Source: Hippopus hippopus
Lineage: Eukaryota; Mollusca; Bivalvia; Cardiida; Cardiidae
NCBI GenBank assembly: GCA_946811185.2
Contig: OX328096.1
Location: 41,430,252-41,494,251 of the forward strand
Direction: 5' to 3'
Length of the DNA: 64,000 bases
Positions 1 to 11,600 of the stretch are shown piece after piece. Each line of letters starts with the position of its first letter. Positions within the stretch are counted from its first letter, which is position 1. Position numbers and translations under genes: made by a program. A model generated the notes under the pieces. That model was not told the origin of the DNA. It saw nothing but the letters and a program-made list of their open reading frames with translations, and did no database searches.

Positions 1-34
1 TGAAAGGCACTTTAAGGGTTACAAAAACACTTAC

Positions 35-154
35 TAAGTTGATAAAAACTTTCGGATGTCCTAAAGGGCCTCCACTGTTACTTGATACCACTCTCTGAGT
101 ACACACAACTACAGGCTCTTCAGCGACAAGATCTATGGCAAACCTTGGGTTAAC
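35..154 (-). CDS. NDUFS6: NDUFS6 exon 3
   Basis: 40 codons between a CTTTTTCAG acceptor and a TTA|GTAAGT donor, phase 0. It contains FAIDLVAEEPV and GGPLGHPKVFINL. The family motif RVxACDGGGGxLGHP is changed to RVVSSNSGGPLGHP: the zinc-ligand cysteine is replaced and one residue is missing. The GHP histidine is kept. A TTAA-type MITE starts about 60 bp upstream of the acceptor. Confidence 0.9.
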
Positions 155-3100
155 CTGAAAAAGTTAGGGTAACTGGCATCAAATCTGCCCTCATTATCAA
201 TACATACTATACAACCCTTTACCACACAATCCAAAGTTTAAAAGACCCTTAGGACAAAGCTTTTTGAAAACATTTTGTGAAAAGGAGAAAATGCTGGTAA
301 CCAGCATTTTCTCCTTTTCCCAAAATGTTTTCTACCCTGTCAAAGATAAGTTCCATCATTTGAGTCACATTTAATTGTTGCCTGCAAATGCCTTCAATTT
401 GGGCAAGTGTACATTTTTGTCATTCTGTAAAAAGTTAACCCTTTCTAACTGTATCTTCATGTTTTTACACTCATAAGGAAAGGGTTTGTTGAAAACTTTG
501 TGAAAATAATAGGAAACACTTGTAATCAGTGCATGTATCCAGCATTTTCCTTTTTTATGTAATCTTTTCTGTCCATTCAAAAACAAATTTCATCTTCTGA
601 GCCACACTGGATTTTTTAGGATCTGTCATTTTTGTTAGACAGTTGAACCAGAAGACACCCTTGGGTGCTTTTTAAAGGCAACACAATTCGAGATCAGAAA
701 GTACAGAATATTTTGTCTAATCTTGAATGCTGAATGTGTGAAATTTTGTGAGACTAGTCACCTCTTTTTCTAAGTGTTATTAAGAATATGCTTAAGTATG
801 AAAATATACCAGTTTCTTTCTGTCCACAAATCTTGCTTTTCTGTAGTCATCCTTTTCCCATATCTGAAAAACATCATGGTAAAGAATAAAGTCAATTTCC
901 CATCTCTAATTGGAGGAATTCTTACACCTTTGGAACCTTAACTCAATATGGCAATTATGAATAAATGAAGCTTTGATGTTATGCAACAATTCATCTCAAA
1001 TAATAAATATAATTTACACTGAATGGAATTGAATTGTATTAACACCAAGTACATTGACATTACAGTTTTTCTCACTGTAATCATCATTTTTGTATCATAT
1101 TAGAATAAGCATCTGCTCTGTTTAGCCGCAGTTTTCTGGGTATACCTTATAATGCAATCACACCTCATCAGTCCCATAATAATTTACTCTACTGTTCTAA
1201 ACATAGCAACTTGCAAGCATATTTTATGGACTGTCCAGTTTTCAAAGGACTTAATTGACTATTTTAGTTTACACATATCTAAATGAAGCACTGATTACCA
1301 AAAATCATTTTATAACCCAAAAGATCTATTTTAAATGCCTCTATAACCATAAACTGTTTGAATCGCGCACATTCAATGATAATAACATGCTGTTTTGTCT
1401 CTTTTTAGTGCCGGGGGGGGGGGTACTTTTTTTTTTTTAGAAAAGGGGAGGCAATTAATAGAGGTAAAATAACAGACCTTTCTAAGCACGACGATAACAT
1501 TACAGTACCTATTTCAATCAGTATCAACTGTGAACATGAGTCACAATTCGGTTCCTACATGTATACATCTAACCTAGTCGATATCAAGGGGGTTTCCATT
1601 TTTAAAATACTGCCAGTCACATGATCTTAAACATGGCGGTGCCCATGTAAATCGTTAGCAATGGCAACAACAGCCACAGTGATAAGCAACCTATTGCCGT
1701 TGTCTGCGCATGTCATATTCTTCGAAGATTTGACCTGTCTGCTATGATGTATCACCCATCCCCCGATACTTGGGAAAAGTAGGGCTTATACCGGAGCTAT
1801 ACCCAAGCCTGTAGGGACTGTTTTAATAAATCGCCGGTGCATAGGTTACCTGCTAGCTGATCATAACTGAATGAATCGCACCAGATAGCATTTTATTGAG
1901 TAAGCGTTTATTTTATTTTGAAATTCAAGGTAATGGTTGTCGTTTTGAAAAATTAGTCTGCTTTTGTACCCAGAATGCCCATATTAGATAGATGTGTATT
2001 TGTAGAATGCTATCTAGCGGAAGATAATGATCTATTGCTGAAAAATACCAGATTATATTTGCTTTCTAAGTGGAGTGTTTTGATTTTAAGAATGGTGAAG
2101 CGGGGTACATCTGCCAAAGAAATGTACCGTGTAGAGGAATATCATGCTACGTGATACACTCAAGGGACTTGATCAGCTGCTCACCCAAGGTTTGCAGAAT
2201 GGGCTGCATAGTGATCGCCATTTGAGAAGTCGGCTGTATTAATTCAGAATGTTGACTTAACCACCAATCATGATTCATTTAGCCTGAAGCTAAGTTGGTG
2301 CATGGGAAAACCTGCCCTCATTTTGTGGTTTTCAATCTCTATAGAACAGTTACTTCATAAATAAAGAACTGAAAAACATGATGTACACCAAAACTTAACT
2401 AAAATGTTTACTATGATGAAAAGAAACTGTTTTAAACATCAAAAATAAGCAGTTCTAAGTCAATCATCTTCAGTTTTTGAAGCGCGATGAAAGGGTGTGG
2501 ACCAGTGTCATGGAAGCCATTGGCCCTCTCATGACAGCAGTACCAGAACAGCAAACATTAAGGCATTTTAGTCCCTCCTTTCAATTTGTATGCACCTATG
2601 AGGAGAAATTGGGAGTAGTTTTAAACACCTTTACAGTGTGTGCTGTGCTTTTTCCACCTGAGGTTTTTGCACGTAATGGTAACAGAAGTTGGGGGTACAC
2701 AAACAAATATGGGGGTTCAAATCTAAACAACATTATCACTCTTTAGTATCAATGTCAATGACAGCTTGCTGATAGTTGAAATGTTTTCAAACAATATACA
2801 GCTACAAGTTTGCAAAGATAAAAGATTTTGAGCTTTTGAAAACACTGGAGAAAAAGGAAAATGTGCTTGGAATAATGAGTTTATCCTTTTCTTACAATGC
2901 CACTGAAGGTTCGAATCGATATTTATTGCAAAAGCCAAAGACAGAAGATAACAAATAATCATGCACCATTACTAAAAATAGCACTTTGGCCATCCACAAC
3001 ATTTTGGATTCAATGCAATTTCAAGGGAAATGATTCAGAAATGTTTCTGTCCAGCAAACTGGTACCTCTTACATGTCACGTTATCATCGGATAATCATAT

Positions 3101-5286
3101 ATATGGCGACAGATATGCCGTTCTAATTTTGGATTCGGAAAACCTGTCCAAAAGCAGTAATTGTAAACATTTCACTGCAGGAAATTTCTGAAATTTGACG
3201 TTTTAAATTTTCAATTGTGCAAGTTTTTGTATGTTCCAGTACATATTAGAGGAACTGAATGTATGTAATTTTTATTTTAAACGTGAATCAAGTACATTTA
3301 TATGTGATTGCACACACTGCATTATATCATGATAAAAGATCTGAAAATAATGTGTGTCTTTATAAAGCGATTATAAACACTTACTTTCAGTAGCAGCAAA
3401 TGTTCTGAAAAAATTGTTCAGTCGTAAGTGACTAAACGAAATGGGTCAGAAATTCTCTGATCTAATTATAAGTCAGAATTTGTCACATTATTCCAGTATG
3501 ATCACCTGACTTTTTAGCATCCACACCTACTATGCCACAATGAGTTGTAAAAGGTGATAAGAAATTCATCACTAAAACCAATCTTTCCTTTGGAAACATG
3601 CATGCTTTCTTGATTTGGATGCATTTTGTACAACGTATTATCTAGCGTAATTCGGTATGTAATTTTCTTCCGAGTTAGCCGAGATCTATGCCGAATTCAG
3701 TATAAAGGTGTAATTTGGTATGTTTTTTTCACCGAATTTATACTGTTGAAAGCCACACAACACTTCTCTTAACAAGTCTAACTAATCTTATATTTATCTA
3801 ATAAGTGTTTTGTAGGTATAATTTGGTATTATAAAGTGTAATTCGGTATAATTCGGTATAATTCGGTGTAATTCGGTATAATTCGGTATATTAGGTGTAT
3901 TTCGGTATTTCCATGCACCCTACTTTCCTTTGTCCAAAAATAGTTTCTGACACTTTCCCTGTCTATTAACATGCCTAAATCAAATCTATGCCTTGTTTGT
4001 CTCTTGGATGGCATGAAAATACCAGTTAGGTTCCCGAAAATATGAGAAAAGGGCATATAAAAATTATAATGTGTATACTGGTGTAATCAAATTTCGCCAA
4101 CGCAAGGGAAACTGCTCTTTCGGATTGCACAAAACAATAGTAATTTTCTTTATGGTTAAATATCTATGCACTTGTATTCAAATACTTTTTTAAAAATAAG
4201 TTTTACCACTTAAACATCTAAATTTATCTGTAAAAACATCGTTAGAAGTAAGACAGTACAAAGTCGCCATCTATAAAAAGAGTAAGCCAATTTCGACAAC
4301 TCTGGTTTTCCAAAAATTAGAGGCCCCAGAAAGGGTAAAATGAAATAAAAAATTCACAGGATCATTTCAGCAATATTCATTGCATCCCTTGGATATTAAC
4401 TCTACATTTACTTTCTACGAGAAAACCTGAAGGACATCAAACAAAACGCAGCTCTAAGAAAACAAAATCGACAGTTATGTGATTTTTCGTGTTACAATTA
4501 TTTCTGCTGTGGCACTGAAATATTACAATCTAACTTAGTATGACAGTGTTGGGGATAAAGAGGCTGTAAATCTAAAACAGATAACCTTTTATAGCTCACA
4601 GAAAAGGCTATTTTCTTGTCTTTGTAGTGATTTATATACCTGATTCAGTCTATTTTCTTAGGAAAAAATGAATAAGGACCCCTCTGTCTTTCATATGGAT
4701 ATATTTCCCTTTAGGTGCCCCATGCGAAACTTCCGCTATTAAAGTTCAAAAGATAACCTTTCAAACCGAAAATAGACGAAACAAAAAAAGTTTTAAGCTA
4801 AAAGTATCGTTTAAAATCTGCATATAAATGAGACACCAGGAAAGTGATAATAAAATGGCGGGGAAAGGCATGTGAGAGGTCGCTTATGAACTTTTTTCCT
4901 ATTGATAGGTATTTTTCTGTCATTAGATTCAAATGACAGTTCAAAACACCTTTGCTGCTAAGATATCAATCATTTCCGTGAATGGATGATGTCACAGATA
5001 CGAATATATTGCCCAACATAGTTGGCGAAATTCGATTACTAGCGAAATTCGCTTACGCTCCTATACTGTAGTAGCGAGAACAATCTGTGACGAATCTATA
5101 ATTTTGGCATCTCGATCGCGCACAACTGGAATAAAATAGATATCTATGCATAATTACCTGACCAGTATGTGTAACCATGTTAACATCCTTTCCATCGATA
5201 GCGTTCTTTTTTCCAGTGGTGCTCAATCCGCGGCATACTATTGTATTTTTCGGTAACCTACGAAGACCTCTGACAATCGACGCCAT
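35..5286 (-). CDS. NDUFS6: NDADH-ubiquinone oxidoreductase iron-sulfur protein 6 (complex I), 3 of its exons
   Basis: Accessory subunit of the matrix arm of mitochondrial complex I that carries a zinc site and is needed for late N-module assembly. Three coding exons join in phase 0: 5286-5158 (43 codons), 863-810 (18 codons) and 154-35 (40 codons). All use GT-AG sites. Seen in the product: a basic, hydroxyl-rich N-terminus typical of a mitochondrial presequence, then VTHTGQ, KDDYRKARFVDRKK, FAIDLVAEEPV and LGHPKVFINL, which follow the family order. The C-terminal exon with the CxxC zinc pair must lie left of base 35. The first intron is about 4.3 kb and full of repeats. Oddity: the cysteine normally found nine residues before the GHP histidine is serine here. 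The start was chosen because the upstream in-frame ATG at 5328 would precede the presequence with a non-presequence-like stretch. Confidence 0.9.
216..438 (+). repeat. TTAA MITE copy (A-end first)
   Basis: Starts CCCTTTACCACACAATCC, central palindrome GAAAATGCTGG/CCAGCATTTTC at 287-312, ends AAAAGTTAA. Lies in NDUFS6 intron 2. Confidence 0.85.
436..645 (+). repeat. Degenerate TTAA MITE, abutting the previous one
   Basis: Shares the TTAA at 435-438 with the preceding copy. Same order of segments (TTTGTTGAAAACTTTGTG, CCAGCATTTTC, CATCTTCTGAGCCACA), but heavily mutated. Confidence 0.6.
810..863 (-). CDS. NDUFS6: NDUFS6 exon 2
   Basis: 18 codons between a TTTTTCAG acceptor and a CTG|GTATAT donor, phase 0 at both ends. 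It reads IWEKDDYRKARFVDRKKL, matching the YDDKDYRR.RFV segment of NDUFS6. Too short for ordinary ORF finding; recognised from the family motif and splice sites. Confidence 0.9.
1694..2030 (+). repeat. 340-bp dispersed repeat, copy 1
   Basis: From CTGCGCATGTCATATTCTTC to GCTATCTAGCGG. The reverse complement recurs at 49071-49408 with clear but imperfect identity. No ORF or terminal repeats recognised. Confidence 0.85.
3838..3907 (+). repeat. Tandem AATTCGGTAT minisatellite
   Basis: About six 10-bp units of AATTCGGTAT with variants (GTGTAATTCGGTAT, TATTAGGTGT). Related single units lie upstream at 3648-3660 and 3712-3720. Confidence 0.85.
4083..5040. mobile_element. Candidate TIR element in NDUFS6 intron 1
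   Basis: The ends are inverted repeats of about 19 bp: GTAATCAAATTTCGCCAAC at 4083-4101 and GTTGGCGAAATTCGATTAC at 5021-5039. No transposase frame seen inside; no clear target duplication identified. Confidence 0.45.
5158..5286 (-). CDS. NDUFS6: NDUFS6 exon 1
   Basis: 43 codons from ATG at 5286 to a CAG|GTAATT donor, phase 0. It encodes the presequence (MASIVRGLRRLPK...) and ends in VTHTGQ, the usual first-exon boundary motif of the family. The ATG sits in CAAAATGGCGTCG, which resembles a YY1 site overlapping the initiator codon. Confidence 0.92.
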
Positions 5287-5533
5287 TTTGAAACGAAAGT
5301 ACCGGAAAGAAATTAAGGGATGGTACACAAAACGGAAAGTCTAACAGAATATAAGATTTTGATAATTTGAGGTTTGTTTGGCCCTTCGTGCGTTGTTTCT
5401 ATATAAACAAATAATTAACTCTACTGAAACGATTCTAGAATACTTCCTTTTTAATATGGTACTCATTACCGATAAGATTTTTCCTTTTTGCTGAAATAAG
5501 ATACTCTTTATTATTTCAGGTAGCCGCTTTACA
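5287..5533. promoter_or_regulatory. Divergent NDUFS6/FAAP24 promoter region
   Basis: Only 247 bp separate the two initiator codons, which face away from each other. Visible candidate motifs: ACCGGAAA at 5301-5308 (ETS/GABP type, common at nuclear genes for mitochondrial proteins), ATGGCG at both start codons (YY1-like), and GCGGGAAA at 5537-5544 just inside FAAP24 (E2F type). No clear TATA box at a fixed distance. A TTTATTATTTCAG tract at about 5508-5520 looks like a 3' splice site, so FAAP24 may have a non-coding first exon further upstream. The motif assignments are inference. Confidence 0.55.
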
Positions 5534-5660
5534 ATGGCGGGAAATTTAAGTTATGTTGGAAGCAGTCAGACACCAATAAAACAAACATTAAAAGTACCAA
5601 CGGGCCACATCATTCTATGTTCAAAATGGAGAAATTCAGATTTAACCACTGCTCTTAAAG
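5534..5660 (+). CDS. FAAP24: FAAP24 exon 1
   Basis: 42 codons plus one base; donor AAAG|GTGAGA, phase 1. It carries the conserved VPTGHIILCSKWR motif near the start of the ERCC4-like domain. Confidence 0.92.
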
Positions 5661-8600
5661 GTGAGAATGTTTTTTTTTTTTTCATCACGTAGATCTAGAT
5701 CTATCAGTTATCATTAACTCTTTATCCAGATTGAAAGTAGAGTCTATTTTGCAGACGACAAATCAAATGTAGCTCAAAAGGTGAAATTTGTCTCTGAAAG
5801 GTTAGAAAACTTTGTGTAAATAGGTGAAAATGCTTGTTACCATTACTTTCTCCTATTCCCACAATGTTTTCAAAAGGCTTCTTCCCCAGGGTTGTTAAAT
5901 CTCTGGATTGTGTGGTTAAGGGTTGATTTTTTAAGTTTTTATCAGATCTAGATCTATCTAATATTTTTTTCAGATCTTCTGGCAAAAACAAACGTGAAAC
6001 CCTTAAAAATGCAACATATACACCATTTTCTAGACGGAAAATGTCCAATTTGATTTATCTTGGACTCAAAGGGTTAATTTGCTTATAACAATCTTTCTCC
6101 TATGAACTACAAGATCGTAATTGAGTCCACATTTTATGATTTTGGCATTTTAAGCCTTTAGTGCACCATCCTGAGTTTTAACACCCCCTCCCCCCCACCC
6201 CCCCCCCACAAAAAAAAAACATTGTAAGAAAAAGTAACCAGTATTTTCTCCCTTTCCCACATTTTCTACTCGGTCACAGACAAATTGGATCATTTTAGCC
6301 ACTTTTTATCTATCGCCTACAAATGCTTTGGAATTTGGAAAAGCCTAAAATTTTACCATCCGGGATGCTTAGTGCTAATTTAGTTTTAGATGGGTTGCCT
6401 TGGTACGACACACAATGAAATCCAAACATGACAAGAAGAATGGTAAATGTCTCATTATTGCTTTTTCACTGTAGTGAGTGTGAACACACTGTTTGAAGAT
6501 AATCTTGGGTTTGTTGATTTCCATCCAGCAAGTCATATGGGTGTAATTTATGCTGCAGAGGCAGACCTGGTTTCACAAGCCAGTGTTAAAAGAAAGCTTG
6601 CAGTTCTTCGGAAGGTAAAAATAGTAAACTGGCTAGATCTATATATATGTACATTGATTTTTTTTTTGTAAATAATACAGCTTCACATAAACCCATAACC
6701 AAAAGATAAAATTTCCAGGAAACTTTAATTTATCGCAATAGTTTTCTAAAATAATCATGATAATTATCTCGTATCTCGTGACAAAAGTATGCCACCATAC
6801 TACAGTTACATAAAAGTTACGCAAATTTTGTTCGTTACTACCTTAGTCTAGTTTTACAAAATTTTGCATGTTGCTTCATCCGGTAGACCTGTAGCAAGAT
6901 TGTTAGAAATATAGCCTTGGGATTAACAGGTTTTAAAAAGGCTTAAATAGATAAAACTTTAAAAATCTTGTAGATCTAGTACATGAACTCAGTTTGAGTT
7001 AAATTTAAGTTATCTAGTAATAATATGGAAATAACTCCTGTTGTAACAGATACATAGTTTGTTACTATTTACCTCCCTTGATTATCAAAGTGCGCTATTA
7101 CATGCTTGGTATTAAGTTTTTTTGGACAGAAAATGTTCAGTTTTCTGGGAGAGTGATTTATTTTAATGCTGATAGTTATGCTCAGATAAATGGACTATCT
7201 AATAAATAGTACTATTTCTATCATGCAGTTTTTTGCCCCAGAACTTTACCATTAATGCCATTGAAAAAAACTGTCATGTATTCACTGACACACTTAAATC
7301 TTTGCATTTAAAAAAGATTTATGTCTCTGTCAATGCCAAGTTAACCCTTTACCACACAGTCCTGAATTTTAACAACCCTGAATTAAATGGCTTTTGAAAA
7401 CATTGTGGGAAGAGGAGAAAATGCTGGTAACCAGCATTTTCTCATTTTTTCCGCAATGTTTTCCAGCCTTCCCAAAACAGATTTCACTTTTTGAGCTACA
7501 TTCAATTTGTCATCTGTAAATGCTTTCAATTTGGACTAGTCTAAAATTTTGTCGTTTGGAAAAGAGTTAAGTGCATGATTTATTTAACTCTTTACCAAAT
7601 GACAAATTTTTTGACTGGACAAAACCAGAAGCTATTGCAGATGGAAATTTAAATGTAGCTTAAATGATTTTTCCTGTCTTTGATAGAGTAGGAAACCTTG
7701 TGGGAAAAGGGGGAAAATCCTGGTGACTAGCATTTTCTCTTTTTCCCACTTTTTCCCACAATGTTTTCAAAAGCCTTCTCTTCCAGGGTCGTTAAAACTT
7801 AGGATTTTGTGGTAAAGGAATAAAAGTCAGTGGAGCAATACGGAGCCATCATGGCCCTCTTGTTCATTCATATCACAGCATTGGCTTACATTATTCATGT
7901 ATGTTCTGGTTTTCAATAGTACTAGTCTCGGGCTCTGTAGTGTTATCCTCACGGACACTCTAGCAAAAAACCTGGTGGTTGGTGTCTAGGGGTTGGTAAA
8001 ACTCTAGATTGTTTGATAAAGGATTTCAGCATACCTTCTTTTGAGTGTAATTGAAAATTAGAAGATAAGAAAGATTTCCTAAAGGTATAGTTGAGCAGAC
8101 ACATGATTTAGTACAATTTTACAAAATTAATGCAAAAAATTTTGACCCAGATCATTTTGTGGTTGTTAGACATAATTGATTTTATGGATCCATTTAATCA
8201 TATAATGACTTGCTTGGTAAGGTGAATCATGAAGATGCATTACACCCCCTTTTGCCAGAGCACGGATCATATGTACATGTATTTTAGGGATGTTCATTTT
8301 ATTGAAAGCTATTAAAACCTTAATCAAACAGCTAAAAGTTAGACTCGTCCATATTTACAGGGATGGGATTATTGAGGGCAAAAATTAGTTGTTCATTTCA
8401 TGATTGTGTTTGTTATTAATAGGATTTAATAGAAAAAAGTGTGGAGGAAGCAGAAAAATGCCAGTTACAAACATTTTTTTTCTTCCTTTTTCGAACAAAG
8501 TTGTCAAACAACAAAACCTTTCTTTGTCAGGGTTGTTAAAAGTTGGGGTGCTTGGTAAAGGGTAAACCCATGTTGGATAAAAGGAAACACTATATTGATG

Positions 8601-11600
8601 TCCTTCTTAGTCTTTGTTTAATTGTACAATTTTGTAATAATTATACCCCCGCAAAACGAATGTTTTTTGGGGGTATACTGGAATCAGCCTGTCTGTCCGT
8701 ATGTCCGTCTGTGTGTCCATCCGTGTGTCCTTCTGTGTACAAATAATTGCCTGTTTCTGTCAAAGCGCTGGCGGAGGTATTAAGTCACATTCAGTGACAG
8801 CTCTAGTTTTTTCTAAAGTTTTTGTTACTTTTACAGGCAAATAAAATTCAAATGTTGATTCTGGCTGAGAAAACAGGTGCCAGTGCCCAATATTACCAAT
8901 CATTTCAGAAGTACAGGGTGTCCGGAAAGTAAGGTAACACTTTTGTTTATCTATAATATGGCTTTAAAAAATAGATAAAGAGGTAGAAATAAATGTACAT
9001 GTATATAAAATATGCAAGTTTTTTGTGTGGTAATTTCGTTTAATTTTCTTAACATTACGCACTTTTATACAGATTTCAAATCAGAAGTACCTTTTTGTCA
9101 TTGGCGTCATTTTAGCAATTAATGACGTTTTCAATTTAACGGCCTTTTATGCTCTTTCTTTTCCGAACACACACGATGAAATTGTCAATCACTTTAGGAC
9201 ACATTCAAATATCAATGATATTGCGTTCACTTGAAATATTTTTAAACAGCATGTCTGTGTTGTCTGAGTTGGGATCGTAGACCTTCGACCTCAAAGTACT
9301 GTAAAGGAAGAGTTACTCAGGTTGAGTTTGGCACTGTGTGCAGGCCACGATATTCAGCACTCTGTGACCTCCAGAACATCGTTTTGATATTATCCTATCA
9401 CCGAACGTATCATATAAAAAGTCTGTCACAGATTTAGATGTGTGTGCCTTAGCACCAGCCTGCATGAACCAAGTGTTTTGCAATGTGGATGACTTCACCT
9501 CGACCCTTGCGACTTCTTTCTGTGGGGTTATGTAAAGTCAAAGGTCGACAATCCCAACCAGACAGCACAGATATGTTGTTAAAGAACACTTAAAGTGAAA
9601 TCAAGAAGATTGATATTGAAATGTGCGCTAATGTGATTGACAATTTTATCGTGCATGTTCAGCAAGGAAAGAGCATAATCGGCCGTCACTTTGAAAACGT
9701 CATTAATTATTAAAATGACGCCAATGACCAAAAAAGCACCTTTGAATTAAAATCTGTATAAAAACACAAAATGTAATGAAAATTGGATTAAATTATCACA
9801 CAAAAAACTTACACGTTTTATTTACATGTATATATATTTTTATCTCTTTTAGCTTATATTTTAAGCCAAAATATAAATGTATGAAAGTGTTACCTTACTT
9901 TCCGGACACCCTGTATGTTGTGCTTGAGCTTGGCTTTATGATTGTACCAGTACCAGGTCAGACTGAGGCTGCTGGTGTTTTGGCACAAATTGTAAGTATG
10001 AACCAAGTAAGCAACATAAATCTTACCGTCATGTTGAAATCAGTCTATTTCTGGCATATTGGCTACTCTGCACATTTAAGTCATATATATTATATACTAC
10101 CGGCAGTTACTAGTATCTCTTAAATAACCAAATAAACCCAACACACATTTTCAGTCTAGGAAAAATATACTAGTTAGTGCAATATCAAGGTTGCTTTTGT
10201 ACACAATGTCTCAACAAAGCAGAGAGTATTGATAAAAGATTAGACTGCACATTCTGAGCAGTCTGACCTTGATCTACGTTGGCCACAAAGGCACAATTGC
10301 AGTGTAAGGCGGGTTGCGGGATTTACTTCAGTGGAAGTGGTGACAGAAAGGTATTATTAGGCCTAAAAAAAAAAATCTGTGTTTTGGGTTTCGGTCCGAG
10401 ATGCTCTAGGTAGGGTAGGTAGAGATTTTGTTTTTTTTTCCAGAAACTTTTTACATGGACCATGTATCGAAATCACACCTGACAGATATTTTTTATTTTC
10501 AATCGTAGCGTAAAAAGTTTAGGGTCGGCAGTATTTTCTAGGTAGGGTAGGGAAACCCTTAACACAGATATTTTTTTAGGCCCAATAAAAAGACTGTTTC
10601 TGTCATAAATACAGATGAAACTTGCTCAGCTCTGCTCTACTTATCTGAGTGTCATTTTTGTGTGTTTGTGTAATTTTCTTTTAACTCATTATTGCAAAGG
10701 CTAAATTTGAAAGTGCATTGGTCCATTACAAATTACTCTAATAATAAAAGTTTATAGAAACAAAAGTACTGTTTTACATCAGTATGTCAGTTACCAACAT
10801 TTTCTCCCACAGTGTTTTCAGAATCCTTCTTTCTCAGGGTCTTTGTCACGGGTTCATTTGGTAATGGGTTAACATGGTTTCCCTGTATATATTTGCAGCT
10901 GGAGACTTTGAAAAATTCCTTGTAAAATATACGGAAAATGCATGAAGTTTTAATACATATGGAAAATATATAGGTAAAAGGAAAAATTCTTCTTTAAAAA
11001 AGTTTCTACTTTGGCCGCATTATTTTTAAATGTGGTCCTCTGAAAGATGAAAGAATTTGGACAAGTGTTAAATTTTGTCATTTGGTAAAGGGTTTAGTGT
11101 AAGCTGTCCTTAAATTTAGACATTTTTCTGCCTAATACATATTGGTCTTGGATGCTTCTATGTAATCACTAGGTTGGTATAAAGTCACCGTGTGACAGGT
11201 TTATGTTTTGTTTCTAAATTCTACCAAACGACAAAAATTAAGACTAGTCCAAACTGAATGCATTTACAGACTACAAAACAAATGTGAAACAAAAATTGAA
11301 ATTTGTATTGGAAAGGTTAGAAAGCATTGTGGGAAAAGGAGAAAATGCTGGTTACCAGCATTTCCCCCCCCCCCCCCAATGTTTTCAAAAGCAATTTTTC
11401 TTGGGGTCATTAAAAGTAGAGATTGTGTGGTAAAGCGGTTAAAGTATCTGTTATCAATATTTCAGGTTCACACAGAAAATAAACTAGAGAGCAATCCCTT
11501 CAACAAGAAGAGAAAGCTGGGCAACCTGGATGAAGCTTTATTGGCCACAGTTCAAAATATTCCTAAATTAGGCTATGTAAAGGCTAGGAAACTATTAGAA

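Larger units (their letters stand above)
864..5157 (-). other. NDUFS6 intron 1 contents
   Basis: No further exon recognised. It holds a G-run/T-run at 1411-1438, the 340-bp inverted dispersed repeat at 1694-2030, an AATTCGGTAT tandem stretch at 3838-3907 and a candidate 955-bp TIR element at 4083-5040. Short ORFs here have no family signature. Confidence 0.6.

Noticed and set aside
1405..1440. G-run followed by T-run ending a short ORF
   Set aside because: Homopolymer tracts, prone to sequencing error, with no terminal or coding context.
5513..5533. CAG|GTAGCC before the FAAP24 ATG as a definite splice site
   Set aside because: It may be an acceptor for a leader exon, but no leader exon can be identified, so it is only mentioned under the promoter.
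6447..6671. ATG-initiated ORF covering FAAP24 exon 2
   Set aside because: The ATG is in the intron; the real exon begins at 6475 after the CACTGTAG acceptor.
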